Source of the DNA: Promethearchaeota archaeon
GTDB lineage: Archaea > Asgardarchaeota > Lokiarchaeia > Sigynarchaeales > SOKP01
Assembly (NCBI GenBank): GCA_030605085.1
Contig: JAUWBH010000024.1
Location: forward strand, 1 to 46,852
DNA length: 46,852 nt
Reading direction: 5' to 3'
The translations under genes and the position numbers were made by a program. Shown here in pieces: positions 16,567 through 24,701 of the stretch; within the stretch, counting starts at the first letter, position 1, and every line of letters starts with the position of its first letter. The notes below the pieces were generated by a model. It worked only from the letters and a program-made list of their open reading frames with translations, did not search any database and was not told the origin of the DNA.

Positions 16567-19017
16567 TTAAGATGATAAATTTCTGTAATAATCTCTAAAA
16601 TAGTACATTAAACGAACAATTCTTCTCCCTTCATCGTTAATATAATATCTGGTTGGTCTTTGAGTCGTTCCAGCAACAATTCTAAGATATTTTTCCGAAA
16701 CTTTCCTTTTTTCAAATATTTTTCCAAAACTCTTTTGTCCTAAATAATTTAGTATCTCATCACGAGTGACTCCACCTTGTTTTCTTTTTGAAATTTCAAA
16801 AAGTGCAATTAAATAATCCATAAAAGGTCTATGTAAATGATTTTCGCTCTTTAAGGGATCTTTAATTGATTCTATACTATGAATAAGACTTTGTTTATAA
16901 TGTCTTATAGTATTCTCATTATCCTTAAGAACTTCTCTCATTATATTTTGATCCTCATAAATTTTATTTACTATTGAAATATCTTCATGAATAACAAAAT
17001 GACAATTATGACAAACATATCCTCCTTTTTGGCTCTCCAATTCTCTAACGAGCTCAGAGCAAGGAAGATAAAATAACTCCGAAACCTTCTTCTTTATTCT
17101 TTTGTATCTTTCCTTTTCCTTTGGTGTTAGTTTTCTTAGTTTATATAAATGATTAAATTCAAATGCGGGTAAATGATCTATTGTATTAAATTCACCACAT
17201 ACGGGGCAAATTCCTCCATAAATACAATCTATAATATATCTCTTTTTTATAAAGTTTAAAATATAAGTTCTCACTCTATATCTTCTTTCTTCTGTATTTA
17301 ATTTCTTCTTTCTACGGCTTCTCTCTAATGGTTCAGGTAGATTAGAATTTTCTACACAAATCATAACAAGTATATGAATAATTTCAGCGGGAAGGTCAAA
17401 TATGTCTTGAGGAAACTCTCTAGGTATATTTTCCCAACTAATAAGTTTTTTAAAATTTATAAAATGAAAAGCATGAATTATGTTGTGGTGAGATCCACAT
17501 TTTAAAACTACTGATTCTGATTCCATTTTGTTAATTAAGTATTGCAAAAAATATGGATTGCCTCGATTATTATTAAATAATCTATAAAACTCACTTATTG
17601 TGTACTCCTCTAACTTTCTACTTTCGTGATGGAATTCTCTAGATACTATCCTTATAGAAGATGAATTTACAGTAAACCCTTCACTTAAACATTCAAGACA
17701 TGTGGCTATCCCATTCACAAAATATCTTCCATTATAAATATATTCCATTGCATAAAGCTTTATTCTACTTCCAACAACTTTTCTACGCTTCTCACCTGTC
17801 TTGTCTTCCACATATGTTCCATCTCCTTCTGAACGCATCTGAGTAGGGAATAAATTGGAATATTTAGTGTCTTTTAAAAAAATAAAAATATTTCCAATTA
17901 CTTTAACAAGACTGTGTTCTGTTAAAAATAAATTAATGCCTTTATCTATTAAAAATCTAACAAAATGTAAGATAGAAAAATCAGCACCAATTATTTTATG
18001 AGATTTGTTTGATATTATCAATAATTTTATTATGTCAACTAAATCGGAAAAATATTTAGTAAATGAATCTGAATAATTAGTTGCCATATCTTGAAGCATT
18101 TTAATCTCTCTCTCTGTTAATTGTTCAAGAAAATTCTTTGGCTTACTTGCGTTAATAATAATCTCTCTTAAACGCAAAACGAGCTCAGAAGTATCAATTC
18201 CTATTAAATGTGAAATAAGGTTAGGTAAATCAAACCTTGTATTTAGCAATAGTTCAAAAAGATAGAGTGATATAATCCTTCTAGATCTTCCCAACTTAGC
18301 ACTTTGAAAATTAAAATCTAATTTTCGTCTTAAATCTTTATACAACTTTCTATATAGGCTAGTAACCGTATCTTTACTTACTCTTATCATCTCTGATAAT
18401 TTTATTCCACTAATATTAGGCATATTTTCGTTTGAAACCAAAACAGCGTAAATAATTGCCGCCGCATTTGTTAATGGATTTGAATTTTTAGGTATAGTTA
18501 TTTCATTTCCTTTAGCTCTTGAAATATGTTTGTCTAATATATCCTCGACTTTTTCTAAAATAAGTTTTTTTTGATTAGCTGTGGCTTCAAGTAAGAGAAC
18601 TAACCTTCTTAATTCGCTCATTACTCTCTCTTTAAAGTTGGGAACATTAATCACAAAAACACTCTCACTTTCTTGGCTTAAATCGTCGGGGGCGGTATAT
18701 TTTGGAATAATCTCAAATGGATTAAATGCTCTTACTGGTTGGGAACTATAAGATTTTTCGGTTAATTGTTTTTGTGGAACATCACTAGTACCAGCTGTGA
18801 ATCGTTTATTTTTAGTACCTATATTATGAGAATCTGTATTTTTTCCTTGAAAAACATTAAGAGTGTGAAGATTTTTTAATTGTTTAATTGTTTTAATCAT
18901 TTGGTTTACAAGGTTTGATTGTTTATAATTATTTGATTTAAAAGGTTGAGTTTTGAATAGCTCAGAATCGCATTGCATGTAGAACGATTGCTTAAGCAGT
19001 AATTTTGCCAGAATCAA
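16567..19017 (-). CDS. Large protein with TFB-like cyclin fold and HNH-like zinc module, function unknown
   Basis: An 816-residue protein with no full-length match that I know. Residues 1-115 are polar and probably disordered. About 125-235 resembles a TFIIB/TFB core cyclin repeat: NPLTNAAAIIYAVLVSNENM followed by ISGIKLSEMIRVSKDTVTSL has the spacing of the TFB helix-turn-helix repeat. About 615-690 holds a zinc/HNH-like module: CPVCGEFNTIDHLPAFEFNH, then after a charged linker YVCHNCHFVIHEDI, giving two Cys pairs with D-H, N-H and C-H-x3-H. The C-terminal ~100 residues look like a winged helix (GGVTRDEILNYLG). It may be a DNA-binding nuclease or mobile-element protein. The start is TTG at 19017; an ATG at 18978 is equally possible. 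It stands alone, with no partner gene. Confidence 0.7.
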   Translation of the reverse strand: MILAKLLLKQSFYMQCDSELFKTQPFKSNNYKQSNLVNQMIKTIKQLKNLHTLNVFQGKNTDSHNIGTKNKRFTAGTSDVPQKQLTEKSYSSQPVRAFNPFEIIPKYTAPDDLSQESESVFVINVPNFKERVMSELRRLVLLLEATANQKKLILEKVEDILDKHISRAKGNEITIPKNSNPLTNAAAIIYAVLVSNENMPNISGIKLSEMIRVSKDTVTSLYRKLYKDLRRKLDFNFQSAKLGRSRRIISLYLFELLLNTRFDLPNLISHLIGIDTSELVLRLREIIINASKPKNFLEQLTEREIKMLQDMATNYSDSFTKYFSDLVDIIKLLIISNKSHKIIGADFSILHFVRFLIDKGINLFLTEHSLVKVIGNIFIFLKDTKYSNLFPTQMRSEGDGTYVEDKTGEKRRKVVGSRIKLYAMEYIYNGRYFVNGIATCLECLSEGFTVNSSSIRIVSREFHHESRKLEEYTISEFYRLFNNNRGNPYFLQYLINKMESESVVLKCGSHHNIIHAFHFINFKKLISWENIPREFPQDIFDLPAEIIHILVMICVENSNLPEPLERSRRKKKLNTEERRYRVRTYILNFIKKRYIIDCIYGGICPVCGEFNTIDHLPAFEFNHLYKLRKLTPKEKERYKRIKKKVSELFYLPCSELVRELESQKGGYVCHNCHFVIHEDISIVNKIYEDQNIMREVLKDNENTIRHYKQSLIHSIESIKDPLKSENHLHRPFMDYLIALFEISKRKQGGVTRDEILNYLGQKSFGKIFEKRKVSEKYLRIVAGTTQRPTRYYINDEGRRIVRLMYYFRDYYRNLSS

Positions 19018-19110
19018 TAGGAAACTTAATATCGCTTAAAACTTTGGATTTTAAATATTATTTAATGTTTTAAAAATTAAAAAAAAATCATAATTTGACC
19101 AATTGATTTC

Positions 19111-19464
19111 ATGAGTGAAAAAGAAATTATTATCAAAACAAGAAGACTCCTTAGGAATTTTTTAAAATCTCATAATTTTTCAAAATTAGAAACATATATA
19201 ATAAAAGAACTGAGAGGTGCTTTAACTTTAGCTTATTCATTCACAGAAGAACATATTTATGAATATCTTGAGGCGCATCAGAGCGAACTTAAAGAATTTA
19301 TCAATCAATTAGATGATGAGAGTAAGAAGTATGTAAATAAATTTATAGAGGACATTAATTATTTCCACACTCATAATCTTTTGGATATAAATGAAAAATT
19401 CTTTAGTCAAGAAAAAGAAATTATAGCCTATCTTGATTCATTAAAACCTTACTTTCACATTTGA
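19111..19464 (+). CDS. Hypothetical helical protein, possibly truncated
   Basis: A 117-residue mostly helical, charged protein (EYLEAHQSELKEFINQLDDE; INYFHTHNLLDINEKFF) with no domain I can name with confidence. Its C-terminus overlaps the first recognisable codons of a SIR2-family relic at 19445, so it may itself be the N-terminal piece of a longer gene cut at that junction. Some archaeal FkbM-type methyltransferases have a vaguely similar N-terminal helical part, but I would not rely on that. Confidence 0.5.
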   Translation: MSEKEIIIKTRRLLRNFLKSHNFSKLETYIIKELRGALTLAYSFTEEHIYEYLEAHQSELKEFINQLDDESKKYVNKFIEDINYFHTHNLLDINEKFFSQEKEIIAYLDSLKPYFHI

Positions 19465-21143
19465 CAGAGGTATTAAAACTCTTTATAAAATACATGGTTC
19501 AACTAGCAATATTGTGAAGAACAAAGATACAAAAGATACTCTTGTTGCGACGATCCAAGCGTTTGGCTCGAATAAAGAGGGATTGAATGTTTTTCAAGTA
19601 GAACCTTTTAAAAAACCATTGTTTGATAATATTTCAAATGGTCGTTATTATAATGGGATATTCTGGGAGCGATGATTTTGATATTGTACCTACCTTAAAA
19701 GTTCTGAAAAACCTTCAAAAAATTGTTTGGATTAATTTTATAAAAGATGATGGCGGAAAAGAATATATTTATGAGATTAAATCTGATGATATTGACAATT
19801 ATGATGGATTAGATAAAATTACACAAATTTTAATTGATATTTCAAAAATGGGCAATATAAATCGTTTATATCGTGTAGATACAAATACTACAAGAATGAT
19901 AGAAGAGCTATTAAAAAAACAAAATGTTAAAATAAGACTAGATTCTGACGAGTTTTCATTAAATCCCACGCATTGGTTGGAAAATAATATTAAAACACCT
20001 ACCGAATTGGAAAAAAATATAATTGCACGTAAAATTTATTATGATTTTGATTTATATGAAGATACTAAAAGGGTTATAGAAAGAATTACTGAAATCTCTG
20101 ATGAGACTGATAACTTTAATCAAAAAGCAATTAATTTTGATTTTTTAGGGATTATTAATATGAAGCAAGGAAAATTTCAGGAAGCAATAGATTTATATGA
20201 ACAAGCAATCAATATTTATGAAGAATTAAATATCCTTTCTAATAAAGCAAATTCATTTAATAATGTTGGTCAGGTATATGATAGTCAAGGAAAATATGAT
20301 AAGGCTCTTGAAAATTATAAATTAGCTCTCAATATTGTTGAACAACTAAACAAATTAGAGCTGATACCAACATATCTGAATAATATGGGAGCCATTTATT
20401 ATTATCAATGTAATTATCCAGAAGCAATGGAATGCTATCAAAAGGCTCTTAAAATAAATGACGAATTAGGGAATTTGGCGGGAAAAGCTCACGGATTTAA
20501 TAATATAGGATTAATTCATCTCGCTCAAGGAAAGCACTCTGAGGCACTTAAATATTACGAGCAAGCTCTTAAAATAGATGAACAACTTGCAAATATATCA
20601 GGAAAAGGAACTCGCCTTAGTAATATTGGAAGCGTCTATTTAGACACCGAAGATTTTTCTAAAGCAATGATATATTATAAAAAAGCACTTGAAATTGCTG
20701 AAAAATTAGGAAACTTGGAGAAAAAAGCCGGAATTCTTAATAAAATCGGAATGATATATAAAGGTCAAGGAGAATTATCTAAAGCATTAGAGTATTATGA
20801 AAGCTCTCTTCAAATTTCTGAGCAATTAGAAAGTATATCAATAAAAGGAGATCTTTTCAATAATATTGCAGGTATATATTTTAGACAAAGCAAAATAGAT
20901 GATGCTTTAGAATGGTTTTTAAAAGCAATCCCATTTTATGAAGAAATTGGTGATTTAGTTGGGAAAGCTAATATTTTAAACAATCTAGGTGTCATAAAAT
21001 TCCAACAAGGAAAAAAAAATGAAGCTTTAGAAACATTTGAGGAGGCACTTCAAATTTTTAATGAATTAGGATTGCAAGAAAATTCACTAGCAAAGAACTT
21101 AGTTGAAAATATTGAATTTCTTAAAAACGACCTTGAAACTTAG
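19445..21143 (+). pseudogene. SIR2-domain / TPR-repeat protein, truncated and frameshifted
   Basis: A first frame from 19445 reads TFDRGIKTLYKIHGSTSN, VATIQAFGSNKEGLNVFQVE and FDNISNGR. The protein continues in another frame as VVIIMGYSGSDDFDIVPTL; the shift is near 19640-19652. KIHGS and GYSGSDDFDI belong to SIR2-like (SIR2_2-type) domains. After that come about seven 40-residue TPR units with repeating FNNIGxxYxxQGxxxxALxYY patterns, spanning roughly 20130-21090. The N-terminal NAD-binding part (GAGxS) is missing. SIR2-TPR proteins are often linked to prokaryotic defence; this copy cannot make the complete enzyme, though a 506-residue TPR-rich protein could still be made from 19623 or 19638. 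Confidence 0.78.
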
Positions 21144-21211
21144 AATTATAAAAAACTCTAACCTCGATCTAGAATTAAAATATTAAAGAAAGGAAAAAAA
21201 AATCTATTTAA

Positions 21212-21682
21212 TTAACTAGTTATTAATTTTACTAATTTGGCAACCCGTTGTCCAAATCTTTGACACCGCTTTGCTTCGTTTTCATCAGGTTTGCCAACCG
21301 TAGTGGCACCATAATGTTGTCCCCCTGGATCACCTTGAATAATCATCCCGTGAACCAACAAAGCTTCTAGAATGCTTAATATCGTAGTTTCGTGTCCTGT
21401 AATTGCCGCGGATGAAAACGCAGCACCGACCTTACCGTCCAATTTGCCGTGATATTTAACGCTCTCGTCAATGAATTTTTTTATTTCTGCTGCCATAATA
21501 CCGTAATATGTTGGAGAACCAATTACTACACCATCTACCTCTAGAAGATCCTTAGGGTCACACTCATCAACCCTTTTGCATTCTACATCAATATTTTCCT
21601 CCTTTATTGCCTCTGCGATAATATTAGCCATGCGTTCTGTATTTCCTGTGCGGGAGTAGTAAACCACTAATACTTTAGGCAT
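21212..21682 (-). CDS. Flavodoxin / WrbA-like NAD(P)H:quinone oxidoreductase family
   Basis: A 156-residue flavodoxin-fold protein. VVYYSRTGNTERMANIIAEA is the FMN phosphate loop (S/T-x-T-G-x-T pattern). GSPTYYGIMAAEIKKFIDES matches the second FMN-binding loop of WrbA-type proteins. GAAFSSAAITGHETT is the third. The start is ATG at 21682, preceded by GAGGAAT. Compared with WrbA (about 200 residues) it is shorter, so a generic flavodoxin-family redox carrier is the safer description. Confidence 0.88.
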   Translation of the reverse strand: MPKVLVVYYSRTGNTERMANIIAEAIKEENIDVECKRVDECDPKDLLEVDGVVIGSPTYYGIMAAEIKKFIDESVKYHGKLDGKVGAAFSSAAITGHETTILSILEALLVHGMIIQGDPGGQHYGATTVGKPDENEAKRCQRFGQRVAKLVKLITS

Positions 21683-21813
21683 TGTATTCCTCTTTTTTTT
21701 TAATTATTTGTATTTATTCTCGTTTTTATAATTTAATTAAATAATTTGAATTTATTAGAATTAGATTGAGATCTATTCTTAATTAATAATTAAAGCTATA
21801 ACCTTTTAATTAT

Positions 21814-22182
21814 TTATAAAAAATTGGAAATTTCTATAAAATTCCAAAATTTATGATAATCCTCAATCTCTCCGTTAGGGGAAAGACCAACCCTAAGGTT
21901 ATCAGGCTGTTCGCTCGTCGCCGAGTTCAAGACATACTTCATTTGTAATGCTCTTTGCAATACTTTGGAAGTCTTGAAGGAAGTCGTCCCGCAATGCTCA
22001 AAAAATTCTCGTAACTCAATCTATTTACGGTAGGGACTGCTCTTTTTCAAACGAGGCTCAGAATCCTCGACTTGTGAGAACAACCACTTGTAAATAGTTA
22101 GAAATAAATCCTTGAGATTACAGATTTTTTGAGCTATCACTTGAACGGAGTATTTCTGACGGTATGAATCAAGTGAACGTGA
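21814..22182 (-). other. Relatively GC-rich island: degraded coding remnant or structured RNA
   Basis: Between two AT-rich flanks this segment is noticeably richer in G and C. On the minus strand one frame is open for 123 codons apart from a single TAG at 22021-22023; it includes KYSVQVIAQKICNLKDLFLT, ELREFFEHCGTTSFKTSKVL and SEQPDNLRVGLSPNGEI. I do not recognise the family; a transposase tail is one possibility. The DNA also has short inverted repeats such as CGAGG...CCTCG near 22052-22069, so a structured RNA is possible. The remaining parts of 21683-22455 show nothing I can support. Confidence 0.35.
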
Positions 22183-22455
22183 TTATTTTCGATAGATCCA
22201 ATGGAAGAGGAAACCTTTTATTTCTATTTTTTATAGCTCACCTGTTTTTCTTTCTTTCATTAAAATTATTATTGGATTATATTCTATTTAAATCGAGGGA
22301 GAGAAGCAATTTTTTTGAATTTTATAAAAATTTATAGGTTTTTATAGAAATTCAACGAACTGTTGAAACAATAAGTAATAGTTTCTTTTTTAAATTTGAT
22401 CTAATTCAAAAAATTTATGGAAAGAATGTGTTCGAAGATCGTAATATATTATAAG

Positions 22456-23022
22456 TTATGAAAAATTGCCACATCCATTACATTTACCATCTATAAAAGC
22501 CTCACATTCCTTGCATACATTTCCACAATTGCTCTCCTGACTTTTCTTACTGAAAAGATTAACAGGGAGAAAATTCGGGGTTTCTAAATTAGAAACTAAT
22601 AGTATCTCAGAATGTAATATTCCTTCTTTGTTAGTTGGTCCACAAAAATTTATATAGTTCTGTATAGCTTCTAGATTTTGTCCAACTATTCCTAAAATTA
22701 AATTATATCGCCCAGTGACGTGTGATAATAGAAAAACTTGCGGGCAATCTTTATAAGCTTTAATAATTTTCTTTATATCTTGAAAACTTTTTATTTCCAT
22801 AAGTATAAATGCAGAGTGATAATTAAGGCTATTTATATTCAGATTGCCTTGAACTTTCAGAATTTTGGAATTTTCTAATTTTACAATTCTTTTCCTAACT
22901 CCAGTATGACTCATTGATTTTTGATCAGGTTTAAACACTTGATCTGTTATATTATGTAAACTTTCGCGCCCGTTGTTAAATAAAAGATTTATAATTTGTT
23001 TATCTATTATATCGATTTTCAT
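22456..23022 (-). CDS. Lrp/AsnC-like transcription regulator with a cysteine-rich tail
   Basis: From ATG at 23022 the protein has 188 residues. It opens KIDIIDKQIINLLFNNGRES, the winged-helix start of Lrp/AsnC regulators, followed by TGVRKRIVKLENSKIL, the recognition region. The middle part (HSAFILMEIKSFQDIKKIIK; VTGRYNLILGI) resembles the RAM ligand-binding domain. The C-terminus adds a cysteine cluster, NCGNVCKECEAFIDGKCNGC, probably a zinc or iron-sulfur site. An upstream TTG-type frame extends to 23067 but adds a hydrophobic leader unlike the family. The target is unknown. Confidence 0.82.
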   Translation of the reverse strand: MKIDIIDKQIINLLFNNGRESLHNITDQVFKPDQKSMSHTGVRKRIVKLENSKILKVQGNLNINSLNYHSAFILMEIKSFQDIKKIIKAYKDCPQVFLLSHVTGRYNLILGIVGQNLEAIQNYINFCGPTNKEGILHSEILLVSNLETPNFLPVNLFSKKSQESNCGNVCKECEAFIDGKCNGCGNFS

Positions 23023-23107
23023 ATTATAAAAATAAGAATACCTAATATATAAAAAAAAGCTTAACAATCAATGAAATTTGTTCACTTGATCTAATCTTTG
23101 AATTCAG

Positions 23108-23257
23108 GAGAGAAAGCAGAGAAGCATCCTCAAAGGAAATCCTCAGGAACAAAGAGATCTTTTAAATAAACTTAGTAATATTCTCTATAAATCGAATTTT
23201 GAGGATTTATTAGTTGATTTAGGTCGAATTTCAAATGTTTTAATGAGTAAATATTAA
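23108..23257 (+). pseudogene. Possible C-terminal coding remnant
   Basis: An open stretch ending KSNFEDLLVDLGRISNVLMS-KY then TAA reads like the helical end of a real protein (LNKLSNILYKSNFEDLLVDL). It has no start codon and no recognisable family. Apart from this, 23068-23415 holds nothing I can support. Low confidence. Confidence 0.25.
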
Positions 23258-23415
23258 AAACCATAAATAGATAATAGTAAGAATCAAAATATTATATTGC
23301 TGTATAATTTTGAAATGTAATGTATTAGTATATTCTAATTGTAATAATAGTAGTTGTAATAAATCATAATTTATTTATATATATCCTTTCATGAATAATA
23401 ATAGAGGAATTAAAT

Positions 23416-24003
23416 ATGTTTGAAAGAATCAGAATAAGTGGATATAGATCTTTAAAAGAAATTGAATTAAATGACTTTAGACAATTTAATTTAATCATTG
23501 GAAAAAATAATTCTGGGAAAACAAATCTAATTGAAGCTTTGTATCAAGCAATAAATCCAGGAAATGCTGCATTACTTGGAACAATACATCTTTGGAGAGG
23601 TTTGGATGTAATAGATCCTGATATTTGGAAAACTATCTTTTATAAACTAGATCTTTCTAATCGAATTGAAATTATAAGTAAAATTGATAATCCTTCCAGA
23701 GAAAGGATCTTAAAAATATTACCTTTATTTAATTCTGACATAATAGCTAAAGAAAATTTTTCTCAAAATCAGAAAAAAAATCATGATATCATTAAAGATA
23801 GCACATCTATGGAACCAGATTTGATAAAGGGTCTTTCCCTACAATTATATTATATTGAAAACAATAATAAATCAGAAAATTTTTCCTCAACAATATTCAC
23901 TCAAGATATAGAAATTGATCCAGTTAGAGATCGTGTAAAAATGGTTACTGTTTCTCCTTTTACAATTAATAATAGTGATAAATATAAATGGAGTAAATAT
24001 TAA
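23416..24003 (+). pseudogene. AAA/OLD-type ATPase, N-terminal fragment
   Basis: A 195-codon frame that starts MFERIRISGYRSLKEIELND and contains a Walker A motif, LIIGKNNSGKTNLIEALYQA (about 28-47). This is the standard N-terminus of AAA_15/RecF-like ATPases of roughly 350-450 residues. The Walker B, signature motif and C-terminal half are missing: the frame ends at 24003, and downstream + strand reading yields only about 30 further plausible codons in a different frame before a stop. A ribosome-binding AGAGGAA precedes the start. Related ATPases occur in defence and mobile loci; here it is a fragment. Confidence 0.75.
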
Positions 24004-24258
24004 AACAAGAAGCGAACTTAATTCAGTAAACAGCTCTATAAAACTTTTAACTTCTAAAACATATGGTATTAAGAAGAACCTTATGTAGAGAATAACGATT
24101 ATTCCAGGAACGAAAAAAGACCCTATAAATATGATAAAGAACGCAAATAAATACAAGTGAAATTGTAGTTCTACCTCTTCTCTAAAGATTTTATTCTCAG
24201 AATCGTTAGAGCTTGATTCTTCTTTATTAATGGACGTAATTCTTCCAATAAAAAATGT
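23887..24258 (-). pseudogene. Possible membrane-protein remnant, two transmembrane segments
   Basis: A minus-strand frame open from 24258 to 23887 has an acidic soluble part (EESSSNDSENKIFREEVELQ) followed by two strongly hydrophobic segments (FAFFIIFIGSFFVPGIIVIL; SSLLVLIFTPFIFITIIN). There is no ATG, only a TTG at 24156. Its last part is antisense to the ATPase fragment, so at most 23980-24258 can be genuine. Hydrophobic frames arise easily opposite AT-rich coding DNA, so this is tentative. Confidence 0.3.
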
Positions 24259-24701
24259 TCACTAAATCCTTTATTATTTTCGCAATAATTTTATTTAGTA
24301 ATAATATTGAGAAATTTCCTTTAAAAATAACCTTTTTTTATATGAAAGTTTCGAGATTATAACTCGTTTTGATTTTTTGACTAAAAATCAAAAATTCCAA
24401 TCTCTGATTTTTTTTTATATGTAACAATTACTATATAACATAATTACTCACCGACAAAATTTCGACAAAACAAAAAATAAGATATATAATGAATGAAAAT
24501 CAAAACTTAAGTCGTTTTAACTTCACACTATTAAACACACATCTCAAAACCGGAAATACAAATGTTTATCAATAGCTTAATCAATAATTTTAAATTATAA
24601 TAAATGCTAAGTTAAAAGGTAGAAAAAAGCGATTATTTAATAAATCATAACAAATAAGTCAAAAAAATTGAAATTATATAATTATCTGATAATAGAGGAA
24701 T
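24259..24701. other. Intergenic, no gene seen
   Basis: About 440 bp of AT-rich DNA with no frame or structure I can support. A TTATATAA near 24674-24681 could be the TATA box for the ribonucleotide reductase gene. Confidence 0.4.

Noticed and set aside
21841..22240. RNase P RNA, SRP RNA or a tRNA in the GC-richer island
   Set aside because: None of the conserved core segments of those RNAs could be found on either strand.
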